Origin: WRIS01 sp964345475
GTDB taxonomy: Bacteria > Actinomycetota > Coriobacteriia > Coriobacteriales > Eggerthellaceae
Assembly (NCBI GenBank): GCA_964345475.1
Contig: CAYFQW010000005.1
Span: 47,639 to 111,638, forward strand
Direction of reading: 5' to 3'
Length of the DNA stretch: 64,000 bases
Shown: in pieces, positions 1-8,112 of the stretch
How positions within the stretch are numbered: position 1 is the stretch's first letter
Layout of the letters: each line of letters begins with the position of its first letter
Translations under genes and position numbers: made by a program
Notes under the pieces: model-generated
What the model was told of the DNA's origin: nothing
Databases searched by the model: none
The model's input: the letters and a program-made list of their open reading frames with translations, nothing else

Positions 1-1010
1 GAAAAACCTCGAGACGCCCAGGCTCCAGCGACCATGCTCGAAGTCTCAGTCATGCCGTAGCTTGCGTATATCTGTGCCCCTGCGAGCAGGGCTTTTGATA
101 AAGTGGCTGGATTGATAGCAGCCCCGCCCAAAGCAATACACGCATACGACTGAATTACGCCGTCGCTATCTTCACGAAGCATATCCTGAAGCATTTTGTC
201 AACAACCGAGATGTGCGAAATATTTCGCAAGTTTGCAGCACGCAAGATTTCTTTCGCGTCAAATCTTCTGTGGAGAACGATAGTTCCCTGGGCAAGAATC
301 GCACGAATTACTATTTCGAAGCCGCCGACATGAAAAAGAGGAAGCGTCAGCTGCCATGCAGGCTTCTTCATACCTGAGAGCACACTATTTGCTGCACGCG
401 CGGAACCACAGATATTGTCCCATGACAGAACAACGGCCTTTGAAGTTCCCGAACTACCTGAAGTAAAAAGGATGAGGGCGTCGGATGCTGAAGTATAAAG
501 AGCTGCATTGCGTTCAGCAAAATGTATAAGGCTTCTCTGGTCTGTCGTAAGAAAGAATTGATCGACCTCTTGCTTTTTACCCCTGCCAAAAAGAGTACCC
601 CTGCTTCGTGGATCTTCGCTAACAACCGCCTCTACCGAACGAAGCAGAGAGGAGACGCGCGCTTCGTTAAGATGGTAGGCCAGGGTAAGCCCACGAGACA
701 TACGGAGTTCACGCATACGGATATTCTTTTCTTCATCAGAGAGTCTTCGATTGAGCACGGCAAGGCTAAACCCTCCATAGGCGGCAGCGAGGATGGAGAT
801 GATGAAACCTGGGCAGTTCCCCATGTCAAGCGAAACACAGTGGCCTCGCCTCACTCCTCTTTTTTCTAGCTCTGAAGCGAGCGCCACCGCAAGAAGCTTA
901 AGCTCCAGATATGAAAATGACACCGATTGTCCATCATGCTCGATAAAAGTCAAAACCTCTGTCGATCCATACAGTCGTACTGCCCGTTCGAATGCGGGAA
1001 TCACACACAT
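1..1010 (-). CDS. menE: o-succinylbenzoate--CoA ligase, partial (C-terminus beyond window)
   Basis: Acyl-adenylate-forming (ANL) enzyme that activates o-succinylbenzoate to its CoA thioester before MenB closes the naphthoquinone ring. About 336 codons are present and the reading frame runs off the left edge with no stop. Visible motifs are the ATP-binding loop LILFTSGSSGTSKAVVLS (about residue 180), PLFHVGGFE, and YASYGMTETSSM (about residue 322). The ATG at 1008-1010 follows an in-frame TAG-GTG, so only this ATG or the adjacent GTG can be the start; the ribosome site is weak. It is the last visible gene of the menF-D-H-B-E series, 127 bases after menB. MenE is inferred from these motifs plus operon position; another acyl-CoA ligase is unlikely here. 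Confidence 0.88.
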   Translation of the reverse strand, partial: MCVIPAFERAVRLYGSTEVLTFIEHDGQSVSFSYLELKLLAVALASELEKRGVRRGHCVSLDMGNCPGFIISILAAAYGGFSLAVLNRRLSDEEKNIRMRELRMSRGLTLAYHLNEARVSSLLRSVEAVVSEDPRSRGTLFGRGKKQEVDQFFLTTDQRSLIHFAERNAALYTSASDALILFTSGSSGTSKAVVLSWDNICGSARAANSVLSGMKKPAWQLTLPLFHVGGFEIVIRAILAQGTIVLHRRFDAKEILRAANLRNISHISVVDKMLQDMLREDSDGVIQSYACIALGGAAINPATLSKALLAGAQIYASYGMTETSSMVAGAWASRGF

Positions 1011-1137
1011 CACCTATCGCTTCTCTGATTTTCAAATATTATGCTGCAGCATCATCCTATCGTGAACGAAACCCCTAGTTGTCCTTTTCGATTACACTTC
1101 TTCAATCTCAAAACCGAAGCGCCTCTTTACGATATGC

Positions 1138-1977
1138 TTAGGGAAACTTCGGAAACTGGCTAAAGTCTGCCGGTCTTTTTTCTTTAAATGCATCCCGTCC
1201 TTCTTTTGCTTCGTCCGTTGTGTAGAACAACAGAGTTGCATCTCCTGCCAGTTGCTGAATTCCCGCCAGGCCATCGGTCGCTGCATTAAAAGATGCCTTC
1301 ATAAAACGAAGCGCCGTTGGAGAGAAAGCCATCATTTCCTGAGCCCAAGAAACACACTCTTTCTCAAGATCTTCTAGAGGGACTACTTTGTTTACGAGCC
1401 CCATCTCCAAAGCCTCCTCAGCAGTGTATTGACGGCAGAGGTACCATATTTCTCGTGCCTTTTTCTGTCCTACGATTGCAGCAAGATATCCGGCACCGTA
1501 TCCGGCATCAAAACTCCCCACCTTAGGCCCCGTCTGTCCGAATTTGGCTGTTTCTGCAGCAATCGAAAGATCGCAGACAATATGCAGGACATGTCCGCCT
1601 CCGATAGCATATCCGTTAACCATCGCTATCACTGGCTTAGGGACAACGCGGATGAGGCGCTGCAAATCAAGCACATTCAGACGAGGAACGGAATCTTCTC
1701 CTACATACCCGCCATCGCCACGTACGAACTGGTCGCCTCCTGAACAAAAGGCCTGATCCTTATCTTCTCCCTCATGGTTTTGCCCTGTTAAAATGATAAC
1801 GCCTACAGACGTATCATCCCGTGCTAAGGTGAACGCGGTGTACAGCTCGCTCACCGTTAAAGGAGTGAACGCGTTGCGCCGTTCTGGACGATTAATAGTA
1901 ATTTTTGCGATGCCTTCGAATACTTCGTATTTTATTTCATCGAAAACACGATCCTGAATCCATTCAAAATCGCTCAT
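1138..1977 (-). CDS. menB: 1,4-dihydroxy-2-naphthoyl-CoA synthase
   Basis: Crotonase-fold enzyme that cyclises o-succinylbenzoyl-CoA to 1,4-dihydroxy-2-naphthoyl-CoA. At 279 residues it has family-typical length. The oxyanion-hole and active-site segments are clear: FCSGGDQ (residues 77-83), GYAIGGGHVLHIVCDL (122-137), and the MenB-specific stretches GQTGPKVGSFD (147-157) and GQKKAREIWYLCRQY (170-184), which separate MenB from ordinary enoyl-CoA hydratases. It lies 38 bases downstream of menH and is followed by menE, consistent with one transcript. Confidence 0.96.
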   Translation of the reverse strand: MSDFEWIQDRVFDEIKYEVFEGIAKITINRPERRNAFTPLTVSELYTAFTLARDDTSVGVIILTGQNHEGEDKDQAFCSGGDQFVRGDGGYVGEDSVPRLNVLDLQRLIRVVPKPVIAMVNGYAIGGGHVLHIVCDLSIAAETAKFGQTGPKVGSFDAGYGAGYLAAIVGQKKAREIWYLCRQYTAEEALEMGLVNKVVPLEDLEKECVSWAQEMMAFSPTALRFMKASFNAATDGLAGIQQLAGDATLLFYTTDEAKEGRDAFKEKRPADFSQFPKFP

Positions 1978-2015
1978 GCAGTTCTCCTTGCTCGTATGTA
2001 TCGATGCGGCGATCC

Positions 2016-2849
2016 TTATACGATTGACTTGTTCTCTAAGAACTCGTTCACTCGCTTACAATAAGGATGTGGAAGCTCAAGATGTACGTTATGCCCTGAT
2101 TCAAAAAACGCTGTGTATATAGTAGCATCCACTCCGTGTTTTTTCTGGAGATCACGGGCAAGATCCGCATATTTGATATCACGGGTACCTGCTATGTACA
2201 AAATAGGTATAGATAGGGCAGCGATAGCATCACGATAGTCTGGCATTACCTGTTGGCCTGATTCACGTAGTGAATGTGCAAGGGCCTGAGGCTTGTTTGC
2301 AAGTCGTTCCGTATGCAGCTGTTTTTGCACAGCACGAGGCAAGTGCTTCTCAGGTGCGAACACAGGAAGCTTTTCCCAGGCTTCCACAAAAGCCTCTATC
2401 CCCTCTTTCTCAAGAAGGCAAGCCATCTTTTCGTTGCGCGTCCGTATAGCCTGGGACTCGCATGCGCTTATACATCCGAGCCCCGTACTTTCTAAGATGA
2501 GGCTTGTAAGACGCTGAGGTTTTTTGCAAGCATAGCCTAAGGCGATTCGCCCGCCCATCGAATACCCTAAGAGATCGCAAGAATCTTGGCCCATAGTATC
2601 GAGAAAGGAATCAAGCACCTCATGCATTTCTTGCGCGCGGTACCACGTTGCATCAGCAGGCTTGTGGCTTTCTCCATGGCCAATCGCATCAAGGGCAAAC
2701 ACGCTTCTATGTTTTGTAAGCAGGGGCGCGCATTCTCTCCAAGTTTCCGAGCTCTGCGAGAACCCATGAAGCAGTACCAGGGCTGGCTTTTGACTGTCTC
2801 CCCATTCTTCGAAATAACAGCTCATGCCTTTATGTAAGAAACGCGGCAT
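2016..2849 (-). CDS. menH: alpha/beta hydrolase, SHCHC synthase
   Basis: Alpha/beta-hydrolase (277 residues) assigned to the step that eliminates pyruvate from the MenD product SEPHCHC to give SHCHC. Visible features: LLHGFSQSSETW oxyanion-hole segment (27-38), nucleophile elbow GYSMGG (Ser97), GTRD (Asp224) and SGHNVHLE (His253), giving a Ser-Asp-His triad. Its start overlaps the end of menD by 20 bases, which suggests translational coupling. The fold is certain; the exact MenH role rests on operon position, since the family is broad. Confidence 0.85.
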   Translation of the reverse strand: MPRFLHKGMSCYFEEWGDSQKPALVLLHGFSQSSETWRECAPLLTKHRSVFALDAIGHGESHKPADATWYRAQEMHEVLDSFLDTMGQDSCDLLGYSMGGRIALGYACKKPQRLTSLILESTGLGCISACESQAIRTRNEKMACLLEKEGIEAFVEAWEKLPVFAPEKHLPRAVQKQLHTERLANKPQALAHSLRESGQQVMPDYRDAIAALSIPILYIAGTRDIKYADLARDLQKKHGVDATIYTAFFESGHNVHLELPHPYCKRVNEFLENKSIV

Positions 2850-4701
2850 ACCTCTCCTTGAAACCCTGATACTCTACGGGAACCTCAATAAGGTGAATTC
2901 CCTTTTTTGATACAAACTTCGAGTAAGCCGCTTCAAATTCGTGTATGCTCTTTGCCCTTGCATATGGAACTCCAAACCCTGCCGCAATGGATTCAAAGTC
3001 TGTATGATGGGCTGTGCGGAACAGCCTTTCGAAGTAATCTTCCGTGGAGCGTTGGGGAAGCATGTCGAAGATAACGCCTCCGTCGTTGTTAAAAAGAATG
3101 ATAACAACTGCAGGAACAGTGCCCTCTCCGTTGGAATGCCTGCCTCGTCCCTTTCCCAAAATCTCACCCTGCATATTGAGCGCATTCAAATCGTGGAGGA
3201 AGGCTAGATCGCCTGTTATAAAGGTGGTCTGCTTGAAACAATGCGCTGCTCCGAGAGCCGAGGACGTGCATCCGTCTATTCCGTTGAGCCCTCGGTTGCA
3301 CAAAACCCTCAGTGACTTATTTTGTTTTTTATAGAAGGTATCAAGCATACGGATAGCCATCGAGCTTGCTGAAAACAGGCAGGAACCCTCTTCCACCATG
3401 TCGAGCAGACGATACACGAAAGCTCCCTCGAAGCCTTCTTCTATCTCTACAACGTGTGAGATAGCTTGTGCCGATCGCTCATTTGCCTGCATCCACGCCG
3501 TGAGGAATTGCTCTTGTTTCATGCCCTCCTCGAAGTCTGTGTCATAGAGAAAGGATGCTGCAAAGGCAGCAGGCGTGCAACGTACAAACATATCGGTGCT
3601 TACATTAAAGTCGCGTGTTTCAAAAGCATCTACTACGATTTGCATACAGCCAGAAAAAGCGAGACTACAGGATTTAGAGACGGGATACCTTCCGAAGCGA
3701 ATGATCATATCAACCTCGCTGACGAGCAGTGCTCCTTCCTCGCTCGACAGAAAGCTATCGTAGCTATCGAGCACCTCTGGTACGTCAAAGCTTCTCAATT
3801 GACTCAGAGGATCCGCACATAAAGGAAGCTTGAAGTGCCGGGCCCAGGCAAGGATAGTTTGGGCTTCCGCCGTATTTGCAAAGCAGCCTTCTCCACACAA
3901 AACGAGGCATTTCTTTTCTTTGAGTAGCTGTGCTATCACCTTGATGACTGAAGCATCGGGATAGGCAGTGGCGTGTATGAGAGGGGAAAGGCGGTCGCCG
4001 CCCTCTGCATCATGCTTGTCTGCGGGCATAAGCTCCTGTCTTCTGTTGCAAGAAAACAAAGAACTCGTGTCAAGGCACGGCTTCAAAGGCTCATCAAAGG
4101 GGAAGTTGAAGTGAACGGGGCCTGCGTCTCCTATGCAGCCGTAGAAGGCCCTTCCCTCATCGTTTTCCGAAGACTGATTTCCAACAGCCTTAAGACATGC
4201 CGTCAAAGCCATTTGGCGAGCAAAGGCGATCTCTTGAGGAGAGTCTCCCGGCAGCGGCATCTGCTGAAAATGACGCACGTGCCGACCGTAGACATTCAGC
4301 TGGTCGCAGGTTTGTGGAGCCCCAAGATTCTGCAACTGCGGTGGACGATCTCCTGTAAGCAAGAGAAGGGGTACGCGCGATGACTCGGCCTCCAGTACCG
4401 CTGGGTAATAATTGGCAACTGCAGTGCCCGAAGTGCAGATAGCGGCTACCGGGAGACCGCTTGCCTTCGCTAAGCCTAAGGCAAAAAAAGCAGCTCCCCT
4501 CTCATCAATATCTATATGCACGCGCAGATCGCTCTCATAGGCGACCATGGCCAACGGAGTAGATCTGGAGCCAGGGCTCACAACCACGTCGCGCACCCCG
4601 CACCGGATGAGCTCATCAAAAAATGCTGAAATAAATAAGGCTGAGGATAAAGAGCCTCTTTCTCTTGCGTGCAGTGTCGTATCCTGATGAGTGCCCATCA
4701 A
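2830..4701 (-). CDS. menD: SEPHCHC synthase (thiamine-diphosphate dependent)
   Basis: Thiamine-diphosphate enzyme that adds 2-oxoglutarate-derived succinic semialdehyde to isochorismate, the first committed step to menaquinone. At 623 residues it is slightly longer than many homologues. Landmarks are VSPGSRSTPLA (41-51), HIDIDERGAAFFALG (62-76, with the conserved Glu), AICTSGTAVANYYPAVLEA (87-105), GDRPPQLQNLGAPQT (117-131) and the C-terminal diphosphate region FNNDGGVIFDMLPQ. It overlaps menF by 4 bases (ATGA) and menH by 20. Confidence 0.96.
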   Translation of the reverse strand: MMGTHQDTTLHARERGSLSSALFISAFFDELIRCGVRDVVVSPGSRSTPLAMVAYESDLRVHIDIDERGAAFFALGLAKASGLPVAAICTSGTAVANYYPAVLEAESSRVPLLLLTGDRPPQLQNLGAPQTCDQLNVYGRHVRHFQQMPLPGDSPQEIAFARQMALTACLKAVGNQSSENDEGRAFYGCIGDAGPVHFNFPFDEPLKPCLDTSSLFSCNRRQELMPADKHDAEGGDRLSPLIHATAYPDASVIKVIAQLLKEKKCLVLCGEGCFANTAEAQTILAWARHFKLPLCADPLSQLRSFDVPEVLDSYDSFLSSEEGALLVSEVDMIIRFGRYPVSKSCSLAFSGCMQIVVDAFETRDFNVSTDMFVRCTPAAFAASFLYDTDFEEGMKQEQFLTAWMQANERSAQAISHVVEIEEGFEGAFVYRLLDMVEEGSCLFSASSMAIRMLDTFYKKQNKSLRVLCNRGLNGIDGCTSSALGAAHCFKQTTFITGDLAFLHDLNALNMQGEILGKGRGRHSNGEGTVPAVVIILFNNDGGVIFDMLPQRSTEDYFERLFRTAHHTDFESIAAGFGVPYARAKSIHEFEAAYSKFVSKKGIHLIEVPVEYQGFKERYAAFLT

Positions 4702-5984
4702 GACTCCTGGCTCTTACCTGGGGCGTCAATAGTATCTTCACCCTTGAAAGCACTGAGCACTGTTTGCAGCTTCATGTCAATCTCACCGAACTCATCTGCT
4801 GCTTCGCTTCCCGCAACAATACCGCAGCCCGCATACACCCAGCCGATTTCCCCATCAAAAACACCCGTTCTCAGGCCGACCGAGACCTCACCATCACCAA
4901 GCGCATTCACATACCCGCAGGCTCCCGCATAAAAGCCGCGGTTATATGTTTCAATCTGCCTGATGAGCATTAAGGCCTCGCCGACTGGGGTGCCGCCCAC
5001 TGCAGGCGTGGGATGGAGCTGCTTCATGAGGCTGTTGAGGCTTACCCCTTCCATAACTTTTGCTTTTGCAGGCGTATGAAGATGCTGTACATGCTCCAAG
5101 GATAGTATTTCAGGCGTATGGGAGATTTCAACATCATAGCAATTCCTTAAAAGCACCTCCCGAATGAGATCAACGACGAAGGCGTGCTCTTTTAGGTTTT
5201 TTTCATCGTTCAACAGCTCTTCGGCAAGTTGCTGCTTCTCCTCTGTGCTAGAACCACAGCCCGTAGTGCCTGCAAGGCACATGCTTTCAACCTTGTTCCC
5301 CTTTTTTCGGACAAGCAGCTCCGGCGTACAGCCGCAGAAAAATACATCGCCATAACGATACATTATGACCACCCCGCGAGAAGGACCGTCTATAAGGTTG
5401 ACCAGAAGTTCTTTGGATGTAAACGCCTGTTCGGCTACGAGTTTTCGTCTTCTGGACAAAACTACTTTTTCGACTTTTCCTTCAGAAATAGCAGCAAGGC
5501 CAAGCTTAACCTGTTCTTCCCAGAGCTTCGTATCATCCTCTTCTAGTACATAGGGAACGGAAACGCGATTACGCCTCGGTGCCTGCTCGATTCGTTGAGC
5601 AAAACGTGAAACCCGTCCTCCGTACACAGGCCCTAAGCTATTTACCTGCAGAAATCTACCCTCATCGTTTTCAATGAGAATCACTTCGGGAAGCATGAGT
5701 TTAAGTCGGGGAAATGTTGCGAACAGCTCATCGCAAGGCTGAGGATTCTCGGCGTCAAACCGATTAAAGGTAAAAAAGACAGGTGCTTCATGTATCGGCC
5801 CCTGTGTCTCAAATTCTAGCTCATGCAAAGAACCGATGGCGACACAGCGCCCCATCCCTAAGTATCTCGTTTTCTTTGCTTTGTCATAATATGCAAATTG
5901 GTCGGTAAACCCCTCTTGGAGCACACAGAATGCGTCGATGATATCATCTTCCACTTCCTGCGTGTACGAAAATACCTTGGTCAC
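4698..5984 (-). CDS. menF: isochorismate synthase
   Basis: Chorismate-binding enzyme (428 residues) converting chorismate to isochorismate, the entry to the menaquinone pathway. The C-terminal half carries the family signatures LHPTPAVGGTPVGEA, IETYNRGFYAGACGYV and YAGCGIVAGSEAADEF. The start is a GTG at 5982-5984 preceded by AAGGATG. It opens the men gene series, and its start codon lies in the divergent intergenic region shared with mscL. Anthranilate or salicylate synthases share the fold, but overlap with menD settles the assignment. Confidence 0.95.
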   Translation of the reverse strand: MTKVFSYTQEVEDDIIDAFCVLQEGFTDQFAYYDKAKKTRYLGMGRCVAIGSLHELEFETQGPIHEAPVFFTFNRFDAENPQPCDELFATFPRLKLMLPEVILIENDEGRFLQVNSLGPVYGGRVSRFAQRIEQAPRRNRVSVPYVLEEDDTKLWEEQVKLGLAAISEGKVEKVVLSRRRKLVAEQAFTSKELLVNLIDGPSRGVVIMYRYGDVFFCGCTPELLVRKKGNKVESMCLAGTTGCGSSTEEKQQLAEELLNDEKNLKEHAFVVDLIREVLLRNCYDVEISHTPEILSLEHVQHLHTPAKAKVMEGVSLNSLMKQLHPTPAVGGTPVGEALMLIRQIETYNRGFYAGACGYVNALGDGEVSVGLRTGVFDGEIGWVYAGCGIVAGSEAADEFGEIDMKLQTVLSAFKGEDTIDAPGKSQES

Positions 5985-6056
5985 AAAACATCCTTTTCGT
6001 CGACTGAACTCACTACGTGCTCAAAAATTCCGTGCCCCGCCAATCGTACTCTACTC

Positions 6057-6085
6057 TTCAAAATGAATCCGATAACAGGTATATT
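6057..6085 (+). promoter_or_regulatory. predicted sigma-70-type promoter for mscL
   Basis: A -35-like TTCAAA (6057-6062) and -10-like TATATT (6080-6085) are separated by exactly 17 bases, about 85 bases upstream of the mscL start. The prediction is from consensus only. Confidence 0.45.
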
Positions 6086-6171
6086 ACTACTAGGTATTCT
6101 ACCATCATTCTCTGCTCTTAAAAAAATCTCAGGGGATGAAGGGCGTCCAAGGATAGGAGTGGTGTTGAAAT

Positions 6172-6669
6172 ATGGGTAATACGCACAATGAAGTATCTGA
6201 GTCTGAGCTTATTGAGCAAAGCGAGAAGAAAAAATCGGCAGGTAAGCGTTTCCTTTCCGAATTTGGTGAATTTATTAACCAAGGCAATGTGGTAGATCTC
6301 GCTATTGCTGTCGCTGTTGGTGCCGCATTCACTGCCATCGTAGATTCAATAGTAAGCGACTTGATCATGCCTTTGGTCTCATCCTTGCTAGGTGGCTTCG
6401 ACTTTTCAAGCTTGGTCTTGGTTATCCCGCTTGGTGCCGGAGAGTCTGCCATTACCTATGGTAATTTTATCAATGCCGTTGTCCAGTTTATTATTATCGC
6501 CCTCGTTATCTTCTTCATTGTGAGGGGTCTCAATAACATGAAATCGCGTGCACGTACAGCAAAAGAGGAAATCGCCGCTCCAAGCTGTCCTTTCTGCATG
6601 GAAGAAATTAAAGAAGGCGCTACTCGCTGCCCTCACTGTACTGCCGAGCTTACTGAGCCAGCCGCCTAA
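6172..6669 (+). CDS. mscL: large-conductance mechanosensitive channel with C-terminal zinc ribbon
   Basis: MscL opens under membrane tension to release solutes during osmotic downshock. The N-terminal signature FGEFINQGNVVDLAIAVAVG (31-50) leads into TM1 (about 38-66), a periplasmic loop, and TM2 (about 96-119). Where other MscL proteins end in a cytoplasmic helix bundle, this 165-residue protein carries a rubredoxin-like zinc ribbon with CPFC (139-142) and CPHC (153-156). The N-terminus is also about 20 residues longer than usual. AGGAGTG lies 10 bases before the ATG. The channel assignment is firm; the role of the ribbon is unknown. Confidence 0.93.
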   Translation: MGNTHNEVSESELIEQSEKKKSAGKRFLSEFGEFINQGNVVDLAIAVAVGAAFTAIVDSIVSDLIMPLVSSLLGGFDFSSLVLVIPLGAGESAITYGNFINAVVQFIIIALVIFFIVRGLNNMKSRARTAKEEIAAPSCPFCMEEIKEGATRCPHCTAELTEPAA

Positions 6670-6701
6670 TCTTCTCTTGGCTGCATGCTGCCCATACCTT
6701 G

Positions 6702-6752
6702 GGACGTGTAGGTACAATGAACTTTCACTGAGGTCGTTTTACCTACACGTCC
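6702..6752. terminator. 13-bp inverted repeat between convergent genes
   Basis: GGACGTGTAGGTA (6702-6714) pairs perfectly with TACCTACACGTCC (6740-6752) around a 25-base loop, between the ends of mscL and the ACT-domain gene. There is no strong T-run on either side, so it may be a weak bidirectional terminator or another kind of structured element. Confidence 0.5.
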
Positions 6753-6783
6753 TTATCGCAGCGTTTTGCACATAGCTTTTTGT

Positions 6784-7053
6784 CTATAGCTTATACATAA
6801 ATTGGAAGACATCTTCTCGCTGAATAGTAATTTGCAAACCGATATCCTCGCTGACCTTCCGAAGGTCTGCCTGGACGGTATTGAAGTCGGCCTGTTCAAG
6901 ATCGAGGCTTACAAGCATTGTCATTGAAAATATCTCATTGAGGATAGTTTGGCTGATGTCGTCAATATTGACACCCCTATCGGCAAGGGATTTTGAGATG
7001 GCAGCAACGATGCCACTTTTATCTTTTCCTAAAACTGAAATGACGCATTTCAT
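6784..7053 (-). CDS. ACT-domain protein (UPF0237 family)
   Basis: An 89-residue stand-alone ACT domain opening MKCVISVLGKDKSGIVAAISKSLADRGVNI, the usual start of the UPF0237/GcvR-like small-ligand-binding family. Such proteins are thought to sense amino acids. In many bacteria this gene precedes a UPF0210 gene; here the next gene on the strand is xth and no UPF0210 gene is visible. Ligand and partner cannot be read from the sequence. Confidence 0.85.
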   Translation of the reverse strand: MKCVISVLGKDKSGIVAAISKSLADRGVNIDDISQTILNEIFSMTMLVSLDLEQADFNTVQADLRKVSEDIGLQITIQREDVFQFMYKL

Positions 7054-7174
7054 AGGGCTATCCTTTCGATAGAACTAGGCGAACTAGCTCCACATCATAC
7101 ATTTGAACGGGGCAATCCTCAAGGAGTATGCGCGAGGACGCCTTGCGTCTTTTTTGGCACAATGCTTCTGGGTA

Positions 7175-7963
7175 TTAGAGCGCAAGTTCCAAAGAGACGG
7201 GACAATGATCGCTTCCCATGACTTCGGACTCAATCGAAGCCTCCGATATCTTCGGTGCAAGCGCATCACTTACCAGAAAATAATCGATGCGCCATCCTGT
7301 ATTGTTTGCACGTGCCCTTGAGCGGTAGCTCCACCAGGAATACGCATCCGTCATATCCGGGTACAAGTGTCGGAAGGTGTCGGTAAACCCTGCATCAAGA
7401 AGCTTGGTGAACTTCTCCCGCTCTTCGTCAGAAAATCCTGGATTCTGACGATTTGTATCGGGGTTTTTGAGATCAATCTCCTTGTGTGCCACGTTGAAAT
7501 CGCCGCACATGATGACTGGCTTTGCTTGAGTCTTTTGCGCACCCAGAGGCAAGCTCGCCTCTTCGAGTCCTTTGCAAAAGTCTCGAAACGTATCGTCCCA
7601 TTCCATGCGGTGATCAAGACGGGCAAGCTCTGGTTGGGAGTTAGGAGTATATACGTTTACGAACCAAAATTCAGGAAACTCGAGCGCGCATATCCTACCT
7701 TCAGTATCGAGCTGGGGGCTCTCAAGAAGATGAAGCGATTGCAAAGGCTCTTCCTTTGAGAACACGGCTGTGCCCGAATAGCCCTTTTTTTCAGCATAGC
7801 TCCAGTAGTTAGAATACCCTGGCAGATCGAGGTCTATCTGCCCTTCCTGCAATTTAATTTCTTGTAAAGCAAATACATCTGCATCAAATTGAAAAAATAT
7901 GTCCTCGAAACCTTTTTTCATGACTGCACGCAGACCATTAACATTCCATGATACAAACCTCAT
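7175..7963 (-). CDS. xth: exodeoxyribonuclease III / AP endonuclease
   Basis: Exonuclease III family DNA-repair enzyme (262 residues) that cleaves at abasic sites. Diagnostic stretches are MRFVSWNVNGLRAVMKKGF, FALQEIKLQ (catalytic Glu), FVNVYTPNSQ, CGDFNVAHKEIDL, YSWWSYR and the terminal GSDHCPV with the catalytic Asp-His. AAGGAGATCCC lies directly before the ATG. It is followed by the small ACT gene and preceded by purL at 149 bases. Confidence 0.95.
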   Translation of the reverse strand: MRFVSWNVNGLRAVMKKGFEDIFFQFDADVFALQEIKLQEGQIDLDLPGYSNYWSYAEKKGYSGTAVFSKEEPLQSLHLLESPQLDTEGRICALEFPEFWFVNVYTPNSQPELARLDHRMEWDDTFRDFCKGLEEASLPLGAQKTQAKPVIMCGDFNVAHKEIDLKNPDTNRQNPGFSDEEREKFTKLLDAGFTDTFRHLYPDMTDAYSWWSYRSRARANNTGWRIDYFLVSDALAPKISEASIESEVMGSDHCPVSLELAL

Positions 7964-8112
7964 GGGATCTCCTTACCCATACGTGTAGCTACCCGAGCAG
8001 GGTTTCCAAGCTTGCTACTTGCGTTTCTGCATTCTTATACATGAAAGCTTTATGCTGCTGAGCTTTTCTTTCGCATGCTCGGTAACCCCGAATACGCCTT
8101 ATCCTGTATCCT

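Noticed and set aside
522..869. Plus-strand open frames opposite menE
   Set aside because: They are antisense to a continuous menE frame with clear AMP-binding motifs and show no family features of their own.
5595..5615. Second parS-like sequence (ACGTGAAAC half) within menF
   Set aside because: Only the right half matches; the left half is unrelated and the site is within coding sequence.
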